Positions 56,165 to 64,000 of a stretch of 64,000 nucleotides of DNA are shown piece by piece. Position numbers and translations under genes: made by a program. Position 1 is the first letter of the stretch. Every line of letters starts with the position of its first letter. A model generated the notes under the pieces. That model worked only from the letters and a program-made list of their open reading frames with translations. It was not told the DNA's origin and did no database searches. Location of the stretch: NCBI RefSeq assembly GCF_010015445.1, contig NC_053128.1:11514340-11578339 (forward strand). Direction: 5' to 3'. This stretch comes from Perca fluviatilis. Lineage: Eukaryota > Chordata > Actinopteri > Perciformes > Percidae.

Positions 56165-56400
56165 TGTTTGTGTGGTCAGGATTTTCTTTTGAGAACAAAG
56201 CTAGTCACTTACTTTGTTTGACTGCTGTTTGAGCAGATACAATGGGCTCACCATAGCTTGTTGGGGTTGATGAGCGAAGATGAGAGCTTTAGAGTTTGGT
56301 GCTAATTCTTAACTTATGTTAGAAATATAATTAGTTGTGGGTTGCAAGGCATGGCCATTGTAAGATTTGTATTCCTGTTAAATATATTAAAAGCAGTGTC
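56165..56400. other. Unannotated stretch beyond the LINE 5' break
   Basis: Possibly decayed LINE sequence, but I cannot align it to an endonuclease. Confidence 0.3.
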
Positions 56401-56414
56401 ATAACCCTGCTTGT

Positions 56415-57291
56415 GGGCCATGACAAAAAATATAATGCCAAACATAATAGACATAGACATAATGCCAAATAATAAGTTAAAGACAAAATCTAAATTAAAT
56501 AACACATTTGGTTGTGAGGTGTGTTAGTCAGTGACATCTAAACTCACTATAAGCTCCAGCCCCTAGTCTTTATGCAGCTACTTGTACTTATTTACTAAAG
56601 AAAGCTGGCTCAGGAACGCGACCAGTAAACTAGCAACCCCCCTGAAACCACAGACGTGCTCCCAAGCGATGCCGAAGCACAGCTTCACCCACACCGGTCA
56701 CCTGACCCAGCTGTTACCAGAACAACAGTACTCAGCACAGGACTAAACCTTCCCATACCAACCTCCAGGTAGAAAACAAAAAATAGACAAAATGTATATT
56801 CCAAACCAAAACCATGTTCGAACTTTATAAATTATTCAATTTATACTATTAACCTAGCTCAAATGCACTGTGTCCATTTCCTCAGTCACAACACACGCTT
56901 ATGAACAAGCAAACAAATACCGCACACCGTGAACAAAAGAATTGGGGTGCTCAAATACAAAGCAAGTGGCCCCTTACTCCAAATCACAAAAACTGCAAAT
57001 AAAGGGAAACACCTACAGTCAGGAAACATACATACAAAATGACAATATTATTTATTTATTTTTGTTTTACCGGAAACACTCCAAACTAGCAAATCTTGAG
57101 TGTAAAAACTACAAATCATGACTAAATTCAGGAACAAAACTGACAAGTCCCCTTTTTTTCATAACCATGACAAAATGTGAACAGACACAGAATGCCAAAT
57201 AATAAAAACAAAAGCTATTTATTGTAACAAAAGTATTTAAAATATGAATTAAAGAACAAATTCACTTGTGAGGTGTGTTAGTCAGTGACAT
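56415..57291. repeat. Pair of ~120-bp direct repeats about 750 bp apart
   Basis: The segment 56421-56537 (catgacaaaa, aatgccaaataata, then cttgtgaggtgtgttagtca-like end) recurs at about 57166-57291. The phrase gtgaggtgtgttagtcagtg + acat is identical in both. The text between is non-coding and A/C rich. This could be a decayed LTR-like or tandem structure; no reverse transcriptase or primer-binding site is visible. Confidence 0.6.
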
Positions 57292-57294
57292 TGG

Positions 57295-58248
57295 TAAATG
57301 TTCATGTGGATGTAATGTAGTGTAAGATGTTGTGAGGTAAAAGATAAGTAACAAATAAACTAAACAAAGGCAAACAGCTATGCAGGCACTGGCAGGAAGA
57401 AAGAGAGAGAGACTGGAATCTGGGCCTTTTGTAGCCTGTGGAAACCCAGGTGCTTCAGATCTGGCTGAGGGACTGCAATGAGGATTCCTGGACTACCTTG
57501 ACAACAATGAAGGCAAAAGCAGTTAAGTGATGCAGCACATACACACTACCGATGAAAATTAGCACTTTTGAGGTTACTCGGGAACATTTACATTGCTTAA
57601 ATATTGATTAATGTTCACTGTCCCCTTTCAAAAATAAAGAAATTGAAAAATTGAAATACACACAAGTTGACTAAGCAGCGGCCGTCACAGGTAGTGCAAT
57701 ACCTTTCAGCTGACAACCACGATCAATTAAAGGGAGATGCTCATCTTACTGATATAACTCTAGTGCAAACTCAAAAAATGAAGAAAAACATCTGGCCCAT
57801 CCATCAACATAAATTAGGGTCAACTCACTCCACTTTGATCCTGAAGTGTGGGAGCTGTTTTTTAGCCATTAGTGAAATACAGCTCATCCTTTCTCATGGC
57901 AGTCTTCCTCTTCCTTACTATATCCTAATTTAATACAGCTATCTATGCATGAAGAGTTACTCATGATGAACTACAGGGGAGCAATGCCAAAAATATCATG
58001 GAGCCCAATTTCAGGACTCTTATTTTAGGATTCTTATTAGCCTCAAATTACAGCATGATTTGATATCACTGGAAGACTGATGGTTTTGACCGGATACACA
58101 GAGCCAATTTAAGTGCTTCTGTAATGCTTCACGACAAGTCCACAATGTTACAAAATGATGCACATTGTAACACTGGCTATGGGGATCTAAGAGCTTATTC
58201 ACACAAATGAATAGGCAAGAAATGAATGGAAATGTCAATTTGATGGCA
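57295..58248. other. Unannotated stretch
   Basis: No gene or repeat terminus is recognised. Confidence 0.35.
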
Positions 58249-58257
58249 GGCGGTTGG

Positions 58258-59205
58258 TAGTGTTAATTTGGTCAGACGAGACGAGACTAAATATGTTCGT
58301 CAACGACCTTTTTTTTCATGACTAAGAAGAAACGATGACGACACTGCGCCAATGTCCAAAAACGCTGACTAAGACTAAATTAACATGCATTATTGTTGAC
58401 GAAAAAAGACGAGACTAAAATGTTTGGCATAAAATAAAAACTGAGATAAAATCTCTCTTCATTTTCGTCTACAATCGTCTCTACTTTTCCATTATGAGAT
58501 AGAATATTCAGCTGTTACTAGGGTTGGGTACCAAGACCCGGTGCTAATACAGCACCGACCGGTGCCTTAACGACCGTTATCTACCGGATCGAATACCAAC
58601 ACGGATTTCGGTGCCACTCTCTGATGCTCCTAAACGGACGTTAGAGGCAACCGAAACATCGCTGCACGGGACGCTAGTTAACACTATACTTGGCAGCAGG
58701 TAACGTTAGCCTAACGTTAGCTAGCAGCTGGATTAAGCACGGTTAAAATGCTGACAGGTGAACGGTATAAAGTTTGTCTGTATTTCACTATAGAGGATTC
58801 TAACAGGCGTACGACATTCTGCAGCTGCCGTTGTCTGAAAAACAACACATATGTTGCGTTAACTTCAAACTTGCCTTGTCAGCCTCGTGCCGTTCAATGT
58901 TATTGTAAAATACCATTTTCCTATTCAGTGGTTGTTTTTGTCGTAACAGGAATTCACTGATGAAATAAGGAAGATGCTCGATATTTATATAACTTTATAT
59001 AATTTATTTTTATATAACTATTTGACTGAAATGGTTATCAGAAATAATTTTTTATTTTAAAAAGACTAAAATGTTTAGACTTTTAGTCGACGAAAACTTA
59101 ACCAACAAAAAAAGATATGTGAATGACTAAATATGACTAAAACTAACAAGGACATTTGGCATAAGACTAAGACTAAATTAAAAATAGCTGACAAAATTAA
59201 CACTA
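58258..59205. mobile_element. hAT-like element copy 2, near-perfect 8-bp target duplication
   Basis: It has the same termini as 40161-41193. It is flanked by GCGGTTGG (58250-58257) and GCGGTCGG (59206-59213), an 8-bp duplication with one transition. The interior is collinear with copy 1, but copy 2 retains a gggttgggtaccaagac block that is deleted in copy 1. The right half is shorter. No transposase is intact. Confidence 0.85.
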
Positions 59206-59217
59206 GCGGTCGGTCCA

Positions 59218-59430
59218 CTAATTTGGTCCAGACCCGATTATCGCAACTATTTAATGGATTGCCATGGTACCCAGATGATGAATCCTATTGACTTTGGTGA
59301 CCTCCTGACTTTTCCTCTAGCGCAACAGGTTGACATTTGTGGATTTGAGTGAAAGGTCACACGATTTATTAAATTAATTGCCATGGAATTTGATACACAT
59401 TGACACACATTCATGAAGGATGATGAAGCA
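59218..59430. repeat. Subunit part of the 12940-13480 dispersed family
   Basis: The words caactatttaatggattgcc, atgatgaatcctattgactt and cctgacttttcctctagcgc repeat the subunit seen at 12975-13080. The conserved 3' part is not present. Confidence 0.5.
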
Positions 59431-59519
59431 ATGATCTGATTCTCAGAATGTTTTCGAATTGAGGGAAAGCAACTTCATGTCACATTCATGACCTTATTAC
59501 TCTGTATCATATGTAGAAC

Positions 59520-60055
59520 AACACAGTCTCAGTTCGTGAAATGGTCACGTCATTTTTAATCTATTGATTCGTGTACACGTTTATCTCGTTTTTTTCGTGA
59601 TGTTCAGCACGTTTTTCGGGCGTGAAATGAACACAAATGCCGAAACTTCCGTGATCGGCCCACGGAAGAATTCCGGGTTGAGTTTAGGAAAAGAAGAATG
59701 GGGAAAGGAAATGTGACACGCAGGACACGATCCCCAGTCTCTGGGGGACGCGGGACAACAAGGGGACAGTTGGGTTTAGGAAAAGAAGAAAGGGGAAAGG
59801 AAACGTGACACGCGGGACACGATCCGCGGTCTCCTGGGTGAAAGTCCTGTGTTGTTTGACCCATCCACCACCCCAACCAACCTCCCTATGTGGATTTTCG
59901 ACCTTTCATACTACTCGCTACCGTAGTCGCTCTTAATATATTAGTTTAAAAAATGTGCTGACCACCACAAAAGAAAACGAGATAAACGTGTCCGTGTACA
60001 CGAATCAATAGATTAAATTACGTGACCATTTCATGAACTGCCGTGAGACAGGGTT
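59520..60055. mobile_element. Long-TIR element, ~536 bp
   Basis: The arms of about 80-90 bp at 59520-59600 and 59973-60055 pair (cgtgaaatggtcacgt, tctattgattcgtgtacacg, tttatctcgttttt) with small indels. The interior has a 92-bp tandem duplication (units start at 59677 and 59769). The 90-codon minus-strand frame spans that duplication and is not a gene. Related fragments lie at 27150, 47520 and 62845. Confidence 0.8.
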
Positions 60056-60064
60056 GATATAGAA

Positions 60065-61345
60065 GCAAACAAACCCACAATAACCCTAGCAGATCACTGA
60101 ATACACACAACCAAATTTAGCATAAGAAAATTATCTGTGTGCCCCATTGCACATAACCCAACCTTGAAATCACTTATTTTCACTCACTGTGAAACAGACA
60201 ACTGTGCACTGACATCAGCATAGACCATTATGCCCTTTTTAATCTGCACTTCAACTCTGTAAATAAGTTTCTTTACGAGATAAACCGAGTTGGAAAAACT
60301 GTCCTTGAGTTAGTCCTGTATTGTGTTGAAGTTTTCTATAACAAAGAGCCATTACACTTGATATGTTCCCCTTTTCAAGCAGATCTGTAAAGATGATAGA
60401 AAAAAAACACAACAATTCTACTCATCTTTTCTCTAATATTCCACCCCCTTTATACTGAAAATAAAAAGTCCTTCACCTGCTAAATAGAAAAAGGAAGGGG
60501 AAGGGAAGATTGAAATCTCTCACTTAATTGAACGGTAGGAAATGGATTAAAGTTTACATCTAGATTCCAGGTTGACTGTGGGAGTGAAAGCAATTATACT
60601 TGGAGCCATCTAATCAGTTTTCTTTTCTAAAAAAGATGACAAATTAAGGGCAAAGGGCTATTTTCCAATATCAAGTGTAATTCATTCAGGGTTTGTTTCA
60701 CTTAGTCTTTGCCATCTGTGAAGCCTTAAGACATCAAATTGTTGCAATATAGAATCAAACAAACATACAACCTGTTTGGTTTAGAATATAAATGAAATAG
60801 ATGGCACTAAATTGATAGGGTTCCATGCTTGGTTATAATATCCTCCATGAATAGATTCAGCTATTATCCTTCGAGGTGTAATTTTCATCGGAAAGCAACT
60901 ACTGCATGACTGCCGACCCTGAAGAATCCAATTAATTGGACTTTAACCTCATTTTAAATTATCTGAGGGTCAGAAGCAAGACCTGATCACCAAAGCCCTC
61001 TGCGCTTAGTACAGTATCAATGTAATCAGTGCCTCTTACAGGGATGGTTGAAGTCCAACTGAAATTAAATTACATGTTTTTTTGTCTACTACAGCATTTA
61101 ACTGCTCTGTAAATCACTTGTCATGTGTTCTTTGAGGAAAAAAATCTGAAAACAAAAGGGAGATATTTAGGTTTGATATTTTTTGGTTTTATGATGGTGC
61201 CCCATAGCATTATTGCGATGGAATAGAATTCCAGTCTTCGTCTATATAGATGGATTAAGGTCACACTGAGCCAGACAGCAGCCTGCTACACAAGAGCAAC
61301 ATAGTCTGAGTTACCCACATTAGCTTTTCTGCTAAAGTCTCCTTC
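60065..61345. other. Unannotated, largely non-repetitive stretch
   Basis: No transposon signature or gene. The part around 60890-61050 may be worth a conservation check. Confidence 0.3.
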
Positions 61346-61346
61346 T

Positions 61347-61467
61347 TAACCCTTGTGTTGTCTTCCCTTCGACCATGAACTTGATGTCCATCCAGGTCAA
61401 AAGTTAAATTACATTTTTGGTGCTTTTGTCAGCATTTTTGGCTCTTTTTTATACTTTTGACACTTTT
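61347..61467. repeat. Left fragment of a 'ttaacccttgtgttgtcttc' repeat
   Basis: The segment starts ttaacccttgtgttgtcttc and continues cccttcgaccatgaac. It appears to resume after 61766 (tgattttgtcagttttttca), with the next element inserted between. Confidence 0.5.
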
Positions 61468-61765
61468 TTAACCCTTGTGTTGTCCTTCGGGTCCCAGTGA
61501 CCCAAAGGACAACACAAGGATTATGTACTTCCGTTTACTTTGTTGAGAATTGCTCTCTAAACAAGGGTTAATACAGCACCTTAGTTCTTGTTTGTACAGC
61601 ATTTTGGTCAGCTTAAACTGTGTTTAAATGTGTTCTAGAAATAAACTTTACTTACTTAACAAGAAACAGGGTTTAGAGAGCAATTCTCAACAAAGTAAAG
61701 GGAGGTACATAATCCTTGTGTGGTCCTTCGGGTCACTGGAACCCGAAGGACCACACAAGGGTTAA
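61468..61765. mobile_element. TTAA-flanked fold-back MITE with a hairpin at each end
   Basis: TTAA + cccttgtg marks both edges. About 95 bp at each end pair with each other in reverse complement. Each end is also a hairpin by itself: 61473-61493 with 61499-61519 (one mismatch), and 61714-61733 with 61741-61760 (perfect). The CCCTTGTG terminus and TTAA target suit a piggyBac-like derivative. It is non-coding. Confidence 0.85.
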
Positions 61766-61839
61766 ATGATTTTGTCAGTTTTTTCAACGTTTTGTTTTAA
61801 AATCATGGTCAATAAACCTAATTTATATGACATTATACC

Positions 61840-61863
61840 TATATATATATATATATATATATA
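61840..61863. repeat. (TA)n microsatellite
   Basis: About 11 AT units between two ccta-containing flanks. Confidence 0.95.
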
Positions 61864-61869
61864 CCTATA

Positions 61870-62840
61870 CATTTTTAAGTTAAAAAGGCAGAAATTATGA
61901 ATTATTTTGACTAATAGTTAAGATCAAAGGATGTTGAGTGGATCACAGATTGGTTTATGTCAAAGTTTAGTCAGGATACTGTTTTAAAACCGTTTAAACA
62001 TGTTTTTCAAATGTTATAAACATTGAGTAAAACACCCAAAATTCAAGGAAAGTAATCATTAATTTTACCTGCAAAGAACATTGTATACATCCATGCATCC
62101 ATGTTATATTTCGGCATTTTGGTTGAAATAAACCCATATTTCTGATATAAAAAACTTATTATATATACAGTATTTTTCTGCAACAAGGCAAATCAAAGTT
62201 CTTAGCATAAAAGACAATTTTTTCATCATTGGTATGTTTATTATATATATATAAATTCTCACGTACAACGTGCAGCAATCTTTCACAGACACAGAGTGGT
62301 AATTACTACGTCACTTCCGGAGTATTCCGCTGATTTTTTTAAACGTTATTAAAGCGCATAACTTACTGGAACAAAACTGAGCAAAGTGTTGTTGCTGGTG
62401 ACAAAACAACTGATTAAATATGTACATTGAAGCGATACTGTTGTTAAAGTCCCGCTGATCGCTGTCCGATTCTCTGATATGAATTGCATTGTGGGATATG
62501 GGCTTCGAATGCGCCCCCCTTGGATCATATCATAGTGTTCTGTCTTACAGAATACTGTAATATTTCACAGGTAATAAGACTGAAAAAATATTATAATAAA
62601 GAATTGAATACCATGATAACATCTAAATAAATGTTAATAGATGTAGCGTTATAGTTTTAAAAAGATCATTAAACAGCAAAGCAATCCAGCTTCCCTGGCA
62701 ATAAAACCGAAACAATAACATTAAAAGAAATACATATAAGCCATGATCTCGTGAATAAATGTTGATTAAAACAGCGGTCATAGGGCTAAAAATACCAATA
62801 ATTGCAAAGCTGTATACAGCTTCTCTGCTGCAGCCCAACT
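61870..62840. other. Unannotated stretch
   Basis: No gene. About 62290-62540 is slightly richer in CpG and may be part of a repeat that I cannot name. Confidence 0.3.
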
Positions 62841-62844
62841 GGTA

Positions 62845-62890
62845 GAAAGAATCGTGAACATTTCACGAACTGCCATGAGACTGGGTTGTT
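62845..62890. repeat. Right-end fragment of the 59520-60055 family
   Basis: The words gaacatttcacgaactgcca + tgagactgggttg match the 60027-60055 terminus (gaccatttcatgaactgccg + tgagacagggttg). Confidence 0.6.
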
Positions 62891-62894
62891 ACAT

Positions 62895-64000
62895 AATACC
62901 GTGGCTACATTCACTTCCATCTAACTTTGCAGTGAACAATGGGGCTGAAACAGCATCACCGATATGTTTTAACCAAATATTCTCCATCTAGCTTAGCTGA
63001 AAACACCGCATCTCCAGCACGTTTACCGGGTCATTCACTACCGAGCCTGTTTGTAACCGGTAGACTACCGACAACGTGATCTTCGCTTGTTTAACCCTCT
63101 TTACAATTACGCAATTGTCATGCTTTTATTACATATGTTACAGATTACACATGTGAACTAACCAGTGCCACAGACACTTGACATATCTGTCCATATTTTT
63201 GTCAACTAAATGTGATTTTGGTTGGACTTTAAATGCAGGCAGTTTTTTGTGTATCTTAGCTGCAGTGGGTAGAACACAACAAAATACCTGAATTTTGCAC
63301 GGGAACTGCATGCGCAGAACAGCCAATAGGAACGTAAAATGACCTGTGATTAAAAACGTTGCCAAATCAAACAAGAAGAATTAATGCTGTTATAATATAC
63401 CCAATTATGAATAATGTTCCTAAATCTATATTTAATTCTGCAAATGGGCCTGACATGACACAGTGATAAGTTAGTCAATTAGAAATGAGAAAGAACTGAC
63501 ACCCTTGTGAACTCTGGCAGAGCATATCATATGCAAGGACAAAAAAGTTCTAATTTTATCAAAAGCCTTTGGTGTAAAACCCACTTTGATTTCACTACGA
63601 CTGATTATAGTTTTATCATTCTTAAGAGATTGGACCATATCACTTTGAAGTCCGAGTAATGTTAAGACCCTATGATGTGGTTAAGACTTTCGCTTCTTTC
63701 CTTGGATGCCCATTACAGCAAATTATCCTGTTAGACTCCTCATAGGGCATTCTTAAAATCCCACTTGTAACCTTATATTCAGTATCCTGAAGTACACTTC
63801 ATTGGTTTTGCTAGATCCTCTTTGCAAAGACTCTCCTGTGAAATTGTTTACTTTGTCTAAAAATGTGTCATCCTCAATGTGCATAATATTTCCATCCTGG
63901 ATGTGCATAATGTACATCAGTTTCAAACTTGAAAATAAACTACATTTAAAAATCAGCATAAGCAGATACAGTCAAAGTTTGTGCCAGACATACATAGAAA
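62895..64000. other. Unannotated AT-rich stretch to the window end
   Basis: Nothing recognised on either strand. Confidence 0.4.

Overview
The window looks like gene-poor, AT-rich nuclear DNA from a vertebrate, most probably a ray-finned (teleost) fish. The evidence is long (CA)n/(TA)n microsatellites, many short inverted-repeat DNA transposons (hAT-type with 8-bp target duplications, TTAA-flanked elements, a Tc1-type element), L2-clade LINE pieces and a tRNA-derived SINE. The species call is inference. I found no convincing host protein-coding gene, no rRNA or functional tRNA, and nothing prokaryotic. Apart from one transposon reverse transcriptase, the open reading frames are short and explained by repeats, microsatellites or chance.

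Layout. 0-5 kb holds two decayed LINE ORF2 C-termini (1440-1750, 3690-4062) and a fold-back repeat (4915-5216). 7-10 kb holds a perfect hairpin, an L2-type 3' end, a degenerate hAT-like element (8439-9419) and another LINE remnant. 13-20 kb holds a dispersed repeat with internal subunits, a GC-richer transposon fragment, a truncated fold-back Tc1-type MITE, and a TTAA-flanked MITE whose subterminal segment has become a 46-bp minisatellite (18967-19513). 26-27 kb has an inverted-repeat element with a possible Myb/SANT-like remnant. 32-35 kb is a cluster of adjacent TIR elements. 37.3-40.1 kb is one TTAA element containing a second TIR element, which itself holds other fragments. 40.2-41.2 and 58.3-59.2 kb are two copies of one hAT-like family. 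43-45 kb carries a SINE with target duplications and a rearranged Tc1-type element inserted into an older repeat. 46.6 kb is a compact relative of the 19-kb MITE. 50.8-52.7 kb has a complete hAT-type MITE and a 73-bp minisatellite. 54.1-56.2 kb is a 5'-truncated L2-type LINE (minus strand) with a 410-codon reverse-transcriptase frame. 59.5-61.8 kb has two more inverted-repeat elements, one with a striking covarying terminal hairpin structure.

The rest is AT-rich sequence in which I recognise nothing. The window is best read as intergenic or deep-intronic DNA shaped by repeated transposon insertion, nesting, decay and tandem expansion. No new multi-gene system is visible; the interesting material is in the transposon structures.
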